Below are positions 9,732 through 17,565 of a stretch of DNA of 64,000 bases, one piece after another; positions within the stretch are counted from its first letter, which is position 1, and the number at the start of each line of letters is the position of its first letter. The translations under genes and the position numbers were made by a program. Below the pieces are notes generated by a model. The model had not been told where the DNA came from and did not search any database. It worked only from the letters and a program-made list of their open reading frames with translations. The stretch covers positions 868,001 to 932,000 of the forward strand of contig NZ_CP120737.1 of NCBI RefSeq assembly GCF_029581195.1, read 5' to 3'. This DNA is from Solwaraspora sp. WMMD791 (GTDB lineage Bacteria; Actinomycetota; Actinomycetes; Mycobacteriales; Micromonosporaceae).

Positions 9732-11241
9732 CGACGACCGGCACGGTGGCGGGATCCGTGCGGTCGGCCAGGGCTCGGATCGCGGCCAGCTGGTCCGGTG
9801 CGGGTTCCGCGACGAGTGTCACCGTGGCCCGCGAGGCGGCGTCGTCGACGAGCGCGGTCACGTCGGCAGGGTAGCGACGGCAGCCCTGCGGCAGGTCGGT
9901 GACCCCGTCCCCGACGACGGTGACTGCGGCGCCGGCGGCGAGTAGCCGCGTGGTGAGCAGCCGGGCCGCCCGGTGACGGGCGGCGGTGGGGCCGGTGACG
10001 GCGAGCACGTCGGGTGCCTGTCGGAGGTCGATCCAGAACTGTCCGTCCGGGCCGACGCCGACCGGGATCGCGGTCGCGGCCAGCGGTGCGGCGTCTGCCT
10101 GCCCGGCCGGCCACCACCCGTACGGGGTGCCGGCACGCGGTTGACGGACGCCGGTGAGCCGCAGGACGGCCGGATCGTCGCCGATGCGCAGCTCGACCTC
10201 GAGGTGCGGTAGTCGGCGTTCGCCAGCGTACGGGTTCACCGGTTCCGCCGTCGCCGTCGCGGTCGTCACGGTCGGCACCGCCGTCGTGACCGCCGGGTCC
10301 GGTGTGGTCGGTGCCGGTGCCCGGCTGGCGGACGCCGGTGCCGGTGCGGGAATCGGCAGCGCCGGCGGGGCGGTAGGCACCACCGGCGGGGCGGGGTCGG
10401 CCGCCGACTCGGCCGGGACGGTGCCGGCCGCCGTGCCGGTTCGGGCAGCGGCGTCGGTCAGGGCAGCGGCGTCGCGCGTTGCCACCGTCGCGACACCGGC
10501 CGGAGCACCGGCCGGTGGGGCCACCGGCCGGCGGGCCGATCCGGTCGGCAGGGTCGCCGGCCGGCGGGCCGATCCGGTCGGCAGGGTCGCCGGTCGGGGC
10601 GGGCCGGCCGCTGGCGGGGGCGGGCCTGCTGCCGGCTGAGCTGACCGGGTGGCCGGTCGGCGTGCGCCGCCGCCCCGGCGCAGCACCAGGATCGCGAGAG
10701 CGAACAGCCCGACCGCGACCATCGCCGCGCCGCCACGCAACAGCAGTTCCGACTCGCGGTCGGGCGCAGGTGCGGCGTCGGCGGGCGGTCGACCCGGCGT
10801 GGCCGTCGGCGATCCGTCGACCACCGGCAGCGGCCCGTACCGCACGCCAGGTCCGCGGGCGTCGTCGGGGAGCACCAGCACCCAACCCGGCTCCAGGATC
10901 GTCGGATCGGTCAACCGTCCACCGCCGGGCTGGGCCCGTCCGGCGTTCAGCTCGAAGATCTCCGGATAGCGGCGGCCGTCGCCGAGCGTGCGGGCGGCGA
11001 TGGCGAACAGGAACTCGCGGTCGCCGCCGGGCAGCTGACCGACGACGTAGTAGCGCACGTTCTGCCCGGTCGAGGCGTCCTGGGTGGAGACGGTCCCCGG
11101 GGCCGGCGCGGCGACGGCCGGCCGGGCGTCGACCCACCCCGCCGGTAGGCTCGCCACGGCCGCGCAGGTCCCCACGGCGACGATCAGACCCGCCCGCGTC
11201 GACACAGCGTGGCGGATCTCTGACCGGTGCCGCATACCCAC
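9682..11241 (-). CDS. LysM-like domain, single-pass membrane protein
   Basis: A 519-aa protein. The N-terminus carries basic residues and a hydrophobic segment (residues ~15-45) that reads as a signal or anchor. A LysM-like block follows at residues ~62-135 (IAARTLGDG..YPEIFELN...LTDPTILEPGWVLVLP), expected to bind peptidoglycan. A second hydrophobic segment near residues 170-190 ends in RRGGG and is a clear transmembrane helix. An Ala/Pro/Thr linker (~195-340) leads to a C-terminal domain of about 175 residues (VTGPTAARHRAARLLTTRLLAAGAAVTVVG), which I do not recognise. The LysM block is paralogous to that of the divergent gene at 11423, so both proteins probably act at the same place in the cell wall. 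The 3' end overlaps the sigma gene on the opposite strand. Confidence 0.8.
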   Translation of the reverse strand: MGMRHRSEIRHAVSTRAGLIVAVGTCAAVASLPAGWVDARPAVAAPAPGTVSTQDASTGQNVRYYVVGQLPGGDREFLFAIAARTLGDGRRYPEIFELNAGRAQPGGGRLTDPTILEPGWVLVLPDDARGPGVRYGPLPVVDGSPTATPGRPPADAAPAPDRESELLLRGGAAMVAVGLFALAILVLRRGGGARRPATRSAQPAAGPPPPAAGPPRPATLPTGSARRPATLPTGSARRPVAPPAGAPAGVATVATRDAAALTDAAARTGTAAGTVPAESAADPAPPVVPTAPPALPIPAPAPASASRAPAPTTPDPAVTTAVPTVTTATATAEPVNPYAGERRLPHLEVELRIGDDPAVLRLTGVRQPRAGTPYGWWPAGQADAAPLAATAIPVGVGPDGQFWIDLRQAPDVLAVTGPTAARHRAARLLTTRLLAAGAAVTVVGDGVTDLPQGCRRYPADVTALVDDAASRATVTLVAEPAPDQLAAIRALADRTDPATVPVVVTSGPPARWTLQMVDG

Positions 11242-11315
11242 TCCCGCCGCCCGCGGGACGCCCGCCCGCCAGCCATGAACGATCTGCCAACGCTGGGACG
11301 AAGCAGCATGTGCAA

Positions 11316-11351
11316 AGGTTCACGACGCACTTCCCTAATGGTGGTGAACCT
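11316..11351. promoter_or_regulatory. Inverted repeat in the divergent LysM-gene promoter region
   Basis: AGGTTCAC (11316-11323) and GTGAACCT (11344-11351) are perfect 8-bp inverted arms, 28 bp apart start to start. They lie in the 181-bp gap between the two divergent LysM-domain genes. The arrangement suits a dimeric regulator controlling both, but no regulator can be assigned. Confidence 0.45.
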
Positions 11352-11422
11352 AGGACATCGCGCCGACGTCCATGCCGTAGCGGACGGCCGGGAACCCGGC
11401 ACCGACAAGGAGGAACGATCTG

Positions 11423-13282
11423 ATGAGGATGCGCGGTGGCCGTGTACCGGTCGCCCTCGGTCTGCTCCTCGCCGTCATGGCGGCAGGCCCGCTCGGCGTC
11501 GCTGAGCCGGCCGGTGCCGCGAACGGTGCCGTGGCGGCCGTACCGGTGCACCGGTCGGCTCCGGAACCGGGCCCGACCGGCAGCTACCAGCTGTACTACG
11601 TGGTAGCGGCGAGTGTCGACGGCCGGCCGGAGAACCTGTGGCTCATCGCCAGCCGGCTGCTGGGCGACGCCGACCGGGCCACCGACATCTTCGACCTCAA
11701 CGCCGGCCGGCCGCAGCCGACCGGCGGCGCCCTGGTGGACCCGAGTGTGCTGCGGGCCGGCTGGGAGCTGGTCCTGCCGTGGGACGCGGTCGGCGACGGC
11801 GTGCGGTACGGCCATCTGACCCCGGTCGGCGCGCCGGTGAATCCGTCGCCGACGCCGCGTCCGTCGGCCCCGGCCGGTGGAGGTCCGGCCCCGTCGTCAC
11901 CGCGCCCCGGCGTCAGCGGCCAACCGGGTGCCGGGCGGCCGTCGGCCGCCGCGTCGCCATCGTCCACCCCGACCCCGACGGGCGCGCCGTCGTCGGCGGC
12001 GAGCCGTCCACCGGGGACGGTGGCCGCCGGGGCCCTGCCCTGGCTGACCGCCGGCTGCCAGGCGAGCCTGATCGACTGGGGGCAGCCGTGGCCCGCCCTC
12101 GACGAGGTGTGGTCGCGCAGCCAGGGCGCCGGGGTGACCGTCGCGGTGGTCGATTCCGGCGTGGACGCGACGCTGCCTGAGCTGACCGGTCGGGTGAACG
12201 CCGGGGCGGACATCGTGACCGGTGCCGGGCAGGCTGGCACCGACTGTCTCGGTACGGGGACCGCGATCGCCGGGATCGTCGCCGCCGACCTCAGCGCCGG
12301 GTCCCGCAGCGGCGTGGCGCCGGAGGCAGGGGTGCTGCCCGTACGGCTGGTCGACACCGCCGCCCAGGCACGGATTCCCGACCAGGTGACGGCGATCGAG
12401 GTCGCCCTCTCCACCGGGGCCGAGGTGGTGGTGGTCGGCGGCTACGTGGACCTGTCCGACCGGCAGGTCACCGATGCGCTCGCCACCGCCGCCGAGCACG
12501 ACAGTGTGGTGGTCGTACCGGCCAGGGCCGGTGCCGATCTGGAGCCGGCCCCCGGCCCACCGGACGCGGTGCTGCGGGTCGCTGCCGTCGACGATCAGGG
12601 TGCGCCGGTGGCTGAACACCCGGCCGGCGAGGTCGACGTGGTGGCACCGGCGGTGACCGGCGTCGAACCGGGTGCGGCGACGGTGTACGCCGCGGCGTAC
12701 GTGGCCGGTGTCGCCGCGCTGCTGCGTGCCGCCCAGCCGGAGCTGACCGCCGCCGAGGTGGTACAGCGGTTGACCGGCACGGCGGAGCTGGCGTCGGCGG
12801 TCGAGCGTGACGAGCAGTTGGGCTGGGGCAGCGTGGATCCGGCTGCGGCGGTCAGCGTGGCCACCCAGGCCCGGGCCGGCGGTACCGGCGACGGCGGTGC
12901 CGGCGGCGCCTCTGGTTGGCCGCTGGCGGTGGCGTCGGTGGTGCTGGTCATCCTCGGTGCCCTGTTCTGGGCCCGGCGCCGACTCGGCGCACCGGCGGAC
13001 GACGACGCCGCCGCGGTCGAGGCCGAGGCCGTCGCTGGCGAGACGGGTGACGGTGCGCCTGCCCGATCGGCGCGGGCGGATGCCATCGGTGCCGGCCAGT
13101 CCTTCGGCGTGGACGCCGATCAGCTGTACGGCACCGACCCGGCGGGCGCGGCGGGCGTTGCCGCAAGCCGCGACGCCGCCGCGCTGACGGCCCCGATGAC
13201 GTCGGCGAACACCCAGGTGACCACGGTGCTGGGCCTGTCGGCGGGCCGGCCCGCCCCCGGGACGCAGCCACCACCGGGCTGA
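11423..13282 (+). CDS. Mycosin-like S8 subtilase fold with LysM-like domain, catalytically degenerate
   Basis: A 619-aa protein with a signal peptide (residues ~1-35, cleavage near AGAA), a LysM-like block (~55-130) and a Pro/Ser-rich linker (~135-205). The subtilase domain covers ~210-480 and a transmembrane helix ~500-520 is followed by a short basic stop. Signal plus S8 domain plus C-terminal helix is the topology of mycosins (MycP), the proteases of type VII secretion. The catalytic Asp is present (VVDSGVD, D244). The His of the usual GHGT motif is replaced (GTGT, T278), the Ser of GTSxA is replaced (ATVYA, V421), and the oxyanion Asn block reads VPARAG. So two of three catalytic residues are gone and it should not cleave peptides. 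Start ATG 11423 follows GGAGGAACGATCTG at a good distance. A structural or scaffold role in a secretion apparatus is the likeliest reading. Confidence 0.85.
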   Translation: MRMRGGRVPVALGLLLAVMAAGPLGVAEPAGAANGAVAAVPVHRSAPEPGPTGSYQLYYVVAASVDGRPENLWLIASRLLGDADRATDIFDLNAGRPQPTGGALVDPSVLRAGWELVLPWDAVGDGVRYGHLTPVGAPVNPSPTPRPSAPAGGGPAPSSPRPGVSGQPGAGRPSAAASPSSTPTPTGAPSSAASRPPGTVAAGALPWLTAGCQASLIDWGQPWPALDEVWSRSQGAGVTVAVVDSGVDATLPELTGRVNAGADIVTGAGQAGTDCLGTGTAIAGIVAADLSAGSRSGVAPEAGVLPVRLVDTAAQARIPDQVTAIEVALSTGAEVVVVGGYVDLSDRQVTDALATAAEHDSVVVVPARAGADLEPAPGPPDAVLRVAAVDDQGAPVAEHPAGEVDVVAPAVTGVEPGAATVYAAAYVAGVAALLRAAQPELTAAEVVQRLTGTAELASAVERDEQLGWGSVDPAAAVSVATQARAGGTGDGGAGGASGWPLAVASVVLVILGALFWARRRLGAPADDDAAAVEAEAVAGETGDGAPARSARADAIGAGQSFGVDADQLYGTDPAGAAGVAASRDAAALTAPMTSANTQVTTVLGLSAGRPAPGTQPPPG

Positions 13283-13317
13283 CCGCCGCTAGCACGGCGG
13301 CCTACCGGTAGCACGGC

Positions 13318-13353
13318 GGCGGCCGGGGTTCGGATGCCCGAACCCCGGCCGCC
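13318..13353. terminator. Bidirectional terminator hairpin
   Basis: A perfect 16-bp stem (13318-13333 with 13338-13353) around an ATGC loop sits between the convergent mycosin-like and transglycosylase-like genes. There is no T tract, as is common in this G+C range. Confidence 0.8.
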
Positions 13354-13370
13354 GGTGTCGTGACACCCGG

Positions 13371-15005
13371 TCAGCGGCGGCTCCAGCTCGCGTTGGCCTG
13401 GCCGGTGCACGGCCAGAGGATCACCTGGCTGCCGTCGGCGGTACGGCCGTCGTAGACGTCGAGGCACATCAGCTTGCCGCGCGCCTCGGACGCCTTCAGC
13501 GAGGTCAGGTCGTCAGCACCGTTGAGGTAGAAGCGTTGCGCGGGGGAGCCGTTGCACCGGGCGCTGCCGATGATCGTGAGATCCTTCGTCTGGCCGTTGG
13601 TGAGGTCCATGCACATGCCCTGTGAGCGGATGGTCTCGTCGGGCAGGAATTCCCACAACTGGTTGTCGGCGCCGGTGCAGGTGGCGATCGTCAGCGGGGT
13701 GGACCGCTCGGTGCCGGGCCCGTGATGCTGGGTCAGGCACTTGCCGGAGGCGTGGCTGACCAGCTGCCACCGGGTCTTCGCCGGGGTGGAGGACTTCGGT
13801 GCCGGGGCGCTCGCCGCCGGCGCCTTCGTGGAGGGCTTCGGGCTGGGGGCCGGTGCCACGGTGGCGCTCGGTGCCGGCGCGGCGGCCGGCGGGGGCGTTG
13901 CGGACGGGCTGGGGCTGGGCGGGGGCGTCGCGGCGCCGATCCGCGTGTCGGCGGCGTAGAACGTCTCGTGTTCGCGTACCAGGGCGGTGAAGGCGGCGAG
14001 GGTCGAGGAGCCGTCGAGGTCGGCGGCGGCCTGGATGGTGCCGGCTCCCCAGTGGTACGCCGCCAGCGCCAGCGGGTACGGGTCGTCGCTCAGCGGTGTC
14101 ATCTCCTCGACGAGACGGCACATGGTGCTGCCGAGCGCCGGGATCGCGACCTGGGCGTCCCACGGGGTGGCGTAGCCGGCGGTCTGGACGTACTGGACCC
14201 AGACCTGCGGGAGGAACTGGGCGATGCCCTGGCCGCCGGTCGGGCCGAGCAGGTTCGGGTCGAAGCCGGACTGGGCCATGATCTGGGCGGCGACCCGGGC
14301 GGGGGTGATGGTCGGGCAGATGCTGCCGGCGGCCCGGACGGCAGTCAGGTACTCGTCCGGTACGGCGACCGGCGCGGCCGGGCGCAGTGTCGTGGGGCTG
14401 CTCGTCGCCGGTGTGGGGGTGGGTTCGGGAGTACCGGTGCCGCCGAAGGCGGGGTAGAGGGCGTACCACCGGGTGTAGCGCTCGACGGTGTCGATGTAGT
14501 CTCCGGCCGCGCTGGGCACCCCGGCGGCCGCGCGTACCTCGGGCACGCCGAGCTGGTGCGCGGCGAGCGCCAACTGCCAGGGGTCACCGGGCACCTTCTC
14601 GACCCGCAGCTGGCCGACCAGCTGGCACATGTGCCGGGCGAGGGCGTGGATGCTGGCGCTGCGGTCGGCGAGTTCCGCCTGTGGCCAGGGCGCCCAGCGC
14701 CGCCACACCGAGTCGGTCAGCCCGGCGACGCCCTTGCCGCCGCTGGCGCTGACGGCCTGCACCGGTTCGGACCTGAACTGCGACGCCGTCATCAACTGGC
14801 CGGCCAGCCGGGCCGGGGTCAGCGCCGGACAGGACTCGGCGGCGGCGACGACGGCCTGCTGGACGTCGGTCGGAATCTCGGTGCCGCGCAGCATCTCGAC
14901 GGCACTGGCGGGGGCGAACTGGACCGAGGCTGCCATGGTGCACAGCGCTGCGGCGGACAACGCCGCGCCGGCGATCACCCGGCGGGCATTGGTCGTCAGT
15001 CTCAC
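13371..15005 (-). CDS. Secreted double transglycosylase-like protein with ricin-type lectin domain
   Basis: A 544-aa protein. An N-terminal signal peptide (residues ~1-35) precedes two lysozyme-like SLT domains (~45-185 and ~215-355). A Pro/Ala/Ser linker (~360-415) joins them to a C-terminal ricin B-type beta-trefoil (~415-544) with QLWEF, CLDV and 'QANASW' wording and paired cysteines. SLT enzymes cut the peptidoglycan glycan strand with a Glu in an ESxF motif. Here the first copy reads MTASQF (A74) and the second MAQSGF (Q245), so neither keeps the Glu. The rest of the second domain is well preserved (GGQGIAQFLP, AAYHWGAG). It is probably a wall-binding or scaffolding protein, with lectin and SLT folds used for recognition. 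Alternatively a different acid has taken over catalysis. Confidence 0.85.
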   Translation of the reverse strand: MRLTTNARRVIAGAALSAAALCTMAASVQFAPASAVEMLRGTEIPTDVQQAVVAAAESCPALTPARLAGQLMTASQFRSEPVQAVSASGGKGVAGLTDSVWRRWAPWPQAELADRSASIHALARHMCQLVGQLRVEKVPGDPWQLALAAHQLGVPEVRAAAGVPSAAGDYIDTVERYTRWYALYPAFGGTGTPEPTPTPATSSPTTLRPAAPVAVPDEYLTAVRAAGSICPTITPARVAAQIMAQSGFDPNLLGPTGGQGIAQFLPQVWVQYVQTAGYATPWDAQVAIPALGSTMCRLVEEMTPLSDDPYPLALAAYHWGAGTIQAAADLDGSSTLAAFTALVREHETFYAADTRIGAATPPPSPSPSATPPPAAAPAPSATVAPAPSPKPSTKAPAASAPAPKSSTPAKTRWQLVSHASGKCLTQHHGPGTERSTPLTIATCTGADNQLWEFLPDETIRSQGMCMDLTNGQTKDLTIIGSARCNGSPAQRFYLNGADDLTSLKASEARGKLMCLDVYDGRTADGSQVILWPCTGQANASWSRR

Positions 15006-15062
15006 GGGGGCTCCTCGTCGGCGGCTACTTCGAATCAGGGACGATCGAAGGGCCGGCGAGGT

Positions 15063-15713
15063 TCAGATCCGCGACGGAGACTGGGGTGGCGCCCGGTCCG
15101 GTGCGGGGCCGTCGACCGGCGTCGTCGGCCAGGCCCGCATGGCGAGCTCGGCGACACGGCGCAGGTCGTGTCGGCTGGCACCGTCGCGTGCCTGCTGCGA
15201 CATGCCCTGGATCACCGTGGCGTAGTAGACCGCGAGCGCCCGTACGTCGGTGCCGTCGGGCAGTTCGCCGTCGCGGACCGCGTCCCGTAGCCGGTGTTCG
15301 AAGGCGCGGACGTTGTTGTTGCGCTGTTCGCGCAGTGTCTGCTGGACGTCGGCGCTGGCCGGTGGAACGTTGGTCGCCGCGCTGATCACGAGGCAGCCGG
15401 CCGGGTGGCTGGGATCGGTGTACTCGACGGCGGCCTCGCGCAGCATCCGGGTGAACGCCTCGTGCGCGGTGGCCGGTTCCCGCAGGGCGTCGCCGAGGAA
15501 CGCTCCGAAGGTGTGCCCGTAGGCCCGGACGACCTCGTCGAACAGGTGGCGTTTGTCGGTGAAGGCCGCGTACAGGCTGGGCGGGTTGATGCCGATCGCC
15601 TGGGTGAGATCGGCCACGGAGGTGCCTTCGTATCCGCGTTCCCAGAACAGCAGGGTCGCGGTGGTCAGTGCGGCGTCGCGGTCGAACGACCGCCGCCGTC
15701 CTCGCGGGGCCAT
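15063..15713 (-). CDS. TetR-family transcriptional regulator
   Basis: A 216-aa regulator. The N-terminal helix-turn-helix (residues ~10-55: SVADLTQAIGINPPSLYAAFTDKRHLFDEVV) is classic TetR, and the C-terminal helical domain (~75-190) would bind an effector. It is divergent from the SDR gene, with two near-identical palindromes in the 101-bp gap, so it most likely represses both itself and the reductase. The protein resembles the AcrR/YdeS-type regulators that commonly sit beside short-chain reductases. Confidence 0.92.
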   Translation of the reverse strand: MAPRGRRRSFDRDAALTTATLLFWERGYEGTSVADLTQAIGINPPSLYAAFTDKRHLFDEVVRAYGHTFGAFLGDALREPATAHEAFTRMLREAAVEYTDPSHPAGCLVISAATNVPPASADVQQTLREQRNNNVRAFEHRLRDAVRDGELPDGTDVRALAVYYATVIQGMSQQARDGASRHDLRRVAELAMRAWPTTPVDGPAPDRAPPQSPSRI

Positions 15714-15723
15714 GACCCAATGC

Positions 15724-15739
15724 TATAGCGGTCGCTACA
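15724..15739. promoter_or_regulatory. Putative TetR operator 1
   Basis: TATAGCGGTCGCTACA is a near-palindrome differing at two of 16 positions from the copy at 15760. The two are 36 bp apart start to start and lie immediately upstream of the TetR start codon. Confidence 0.65.
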
Positions 15740-15759
15740 GTTTCTGCTACGATCTGGAC

Positions 15760-15775
15760 TGTAGCGGTTGCTACA
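15760..15775. promoter_or_regulatory. Putative TetR operator 2
   Basis: TGTAGCGGTTGCTACA has perfect 6-bp arms around GGTT. It lies 40 bp upstream of the SDR start and is the better of the two copies. A third half-site (TGCTAC) sits between them at 15745-15750. Confidence 0.7.
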
Positions 15776-15814
15776 AATAAGGCGGGTCCTGTGACAAAGT
15801 TGAGGAGGACGATG

Positions 15815-16582
15815 ATGAGCGGGCTCACCGGCAAGGTCGCGCTCGTGACCGGCGCGAGCCGGGGGATCGGCCGAGCGGCCGCCGAGCGCCTCGCCGCGCG
15901 CGGGGCCGTGGTCGCGGTGCACTACGGCAGCAACGCCGCCGCGGCGGATGAAGTCGTGCGTGGCATCCGGGACGCGGGCGGGCGGGCCTTCGCCCTCGGC
16001 GCGCAACTCGGCACGCCCGGCGACATCGACGCGCTGTGGTCGGCGTTCGACGCCGGGGTGGGTGAGCACAGCTCGCGCACCTGCGTCGACATCCTGGTCA
16101 ACAACGCGGGGGTGACCCTGCGTGGGCATCTGGAGGAGACCACCGAGGAACTGTTCGACCAACAGGTCGCGGTGAACATGCGGGCACCGTTCTTCCTGGT
16201 CCAGCATGGTCTCAAGCGGATGCCGGACGGCGGACGGATCATCAACATCTCGTCGGGTGTCACCCGGATCGCCTATCCCGAGATCATCTCCTACGCGATG
16301 ACGAAGGGGGCGATCGACACCTTCACCCTGACGTTGGCCAAGCAGCTCGGTGCGCGGGGGATCACCGTCAACGCCGTCGCGCCCGGCATCATCGACACCG
16401 ACATCAACGCCTCCTGGCTGCGCGGGAACCCCGAGGCCGAGCAGATGGCCGCCGGCCTGTCCGCGCTGGGTCGCGTCGGTCGCGTCACCGACGTGGCCGA
16501 CGTGATCGCCTTCCTCGCCTCGGACGACGCGCGGTGGGTCACCGGACAGGTCATCGACGCCACCGGCGGCTCCCACCTGTAG
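15815..16582 (+). CDS. Short-chain dehydrogenase/reductase (SDR)
   Basis: A 255-aa classical SDR that should use NAD(P)H to interconvert a carbonyl and an alcohol. The cofactor loop TGASRGIG is at residues ~11-18, NNAG is in the central strand, and the catalytic Tyr and Lys are in YAMTK (Y160, K164), with the Ser in ISSG just before. The start at 15815 is chosen because AGGAGG (15803-15808) lies 6 nt upstream; a GTG at 15791 and ATG at 15812 are in frame but worse placed. It is divergent from the TetR gene and presumably its target. The substrate is unknown. It may serve the cyclitol cluster downstream, but the terminator at 17131 and its own regulator argue for an independent unit. Confidence 0.92.
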   Translation: MSGLTGKVALVTGASRGIGRAAAERLAARGAVVAVHYGSNAAAADEVVRGIRDAGGRAFALGAQLGTPGDIDALWSAFDAGVGEHSSRTCVDILVNNAGVTLRGHLEETTEELFDQQVAVNMRAPFFLVQHGLKRMPDGGRIINISSGVTRIAYPEIISYAMTKGAIDTFTLTLAKQLGARGITVNAVAPGIIDTDINASWLRGNPEAEQMAAGLSALGRVGRVTDVADVIAFLASDDARWVTGQVIDATGGSHL

Positions 16583-16660
16583 GTACCCGCTGTCCGTGGC
16601 GGGACAACCGGCAGGGACGACCGTCCCTGCCGGTCTACTCAGCTGGTAGTGGAGGGGCAC

Positions 16661-17119
16661 ATGTACGCCGTTGTCGTGTGGTGGGACCTGGCCGGGTCGG
16701 CGCAGACCATCGATTCGCTGCACCGCCGGCTGCCCCGGCAGGACCGGATCGGCGCGGGGACGGACATCCCCCGGCACCTGGTCAGCTGGATTCACGACCG
16801 CCCCGGCAACCGGTGGGGCGCGGTGCTGATGTCCGAGTCGCCCGACGTGGTCCACTGGACCGTGCTGCTGGCGGCCACCGAGCTGATCGGCTACCCGCCG
16901 ACGGACCGGTGGTCGTTCGAGCTCACCCCGGGGACGGACGAGGGGACGGGCCGACCCACCGACCTGATGCTGGTCCTGCTGGGCAGGGCCGTCAATCCGA
17001 CTGCCGGGGCGGACCGCCCGACGTCCGGGTCGTCGGGCCCGTCGGCCGCGCAGCTGATGGCGGACTGGCCACCGGCGCCGTACCGCGCGGTGGAAGAGGC
17101 GGTTCCGGCTGCGGCCTGA
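16661..17119 (+). CDS. Small protein of unknown function
   Basis: A 152-aa protein. ATG 16661 is chosen over GTG 16649 because GGAGG (16651-16655) is 5 nt upstream of it. The first ~80 residues (YAVVVWWDLAGS..TIDSLHRRL and VLMSESPDVVHWT) could form a ferredoxin-like alpha/beta fold such as in monooxygenase-like (ABM/YdhR) proteins, but I do not recognise a defined family. The C-terminus is Pro/Ser/Gly-rich. It lies 78 bp after the SDR and may be co-transcribed with it. Confidence 0.65.
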   Translation: MYAVVVWWDLAGSAQTIDSLHRRLPRQDRIGAGTDIPRHLVSWIHDRPGNRWGAVLMSESPDVVHWTVLLAATELIGYPPTDRWSFELTPGTDEGTGRPTDLMLVLLGRAVNPTAGADRPTSGSSGPSAAQLMADWPPAPYRAVEEAVPAAA

Positions 17120-17130
17120 GTCTGCGGGAA

Positions 17131-17172
17131 GCGACTGTCCCCGGCCACCGTACGGTGGCCGGGGACAGTCGC
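17131..17172. terminator. Perfect 42-nt palindrome, bidirectional terminator
   Basis: Two 20-nt arms flank a central TA, and the whole stretch reads the same on both strands. It lies between the stop of the + strand gene at 17119 and the stop of the - strand cupin gene at 17182, so it can end transcription from both sides and insulates the cyclitol operon. Confidence 0.85.
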
Positions 17173-17181
17173 GGCGCCCGC

Positions 17182-17565
17182 CTACGCCGGGGCGAGCTCG
17201 GGGATCCGTGGTGGCAGCGCCCGGCTCACCTCGCCAGCGAGGGCCCGGATCGTCAGCAGCCGGCTGCCACCGTCCGCGCGGATCTCCCCCTGTGCGCCGT
17301 AGGGCAGCAGCAGCACCTGGCCTGCGCCGGCCCGCACCGGTGTGCCGTGGTCGGCCACGAAGGCGGCGGCCCCGACAAGCACCAGTACCGCCTCCTCGAC
17401 GCCGTGGGCCGCACGTACCGGCAGGGTGCCGCCGACCGGCAGGTCCCAGAGTTCGACGCCTTCGCACTCGCTGTGCAGCATGCCGCGGCGGATCAGGCAC
17501 TGCCATCCCGCCTCCGCCACTCCGGCGATGACGCTCACCTGCGCGCTGGCGTCCACGACGATCAT
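17182..17565 (-). CDS. Small cupin-fold protein
   Basis: A 127-aa protein with the beta-rich wording of a single cupin barrel (GVELWDLPVGGTLPV..., EEAVLVLVGAAAFVADHGTPVRAGAGQVLLLPYG). The first cupin motif is weak: an isolated His (H63 region, AAHGVEEAV) is present but the full HxH...E metal set is not obvious, so metal binding is uncertain. It is the last gene of the left arm and its ATG overlaps the stop of the upstream cupin gene by 4 nt (ATGA). Coupling to that gene and to the cyclase suggests a role on a cyclitol intermediate, perhaps isomerisation or binding. Confidence 0.75.
   Translation of the reverse strand: MIVVDASAQVSVIAGVAEAGWQCLIRRGMLHSECEGVELWDLPVGGTLPVRAAHGVEEAVLVLVGAAAFVADHGTPVRAGAGQVLLLPYGAQGEIRADGGSRLLTIRALAGEVSRALPPRIPELAPA

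Noticed and set aside
9638-11815. Open frame of 725 codons on the - strand spanning the LysM gene and the start of the mycosin-like gene
   Set aside because: It runs through a divergent promoter region and is Arg/Pro/Gly text; the 519-aa frame has a LysM domain and a membrane helix.
13371-15005. Active lytic transglycosylase
   Set aside because: Both repeats lack Glu at the catalytic position (A74, Q245).
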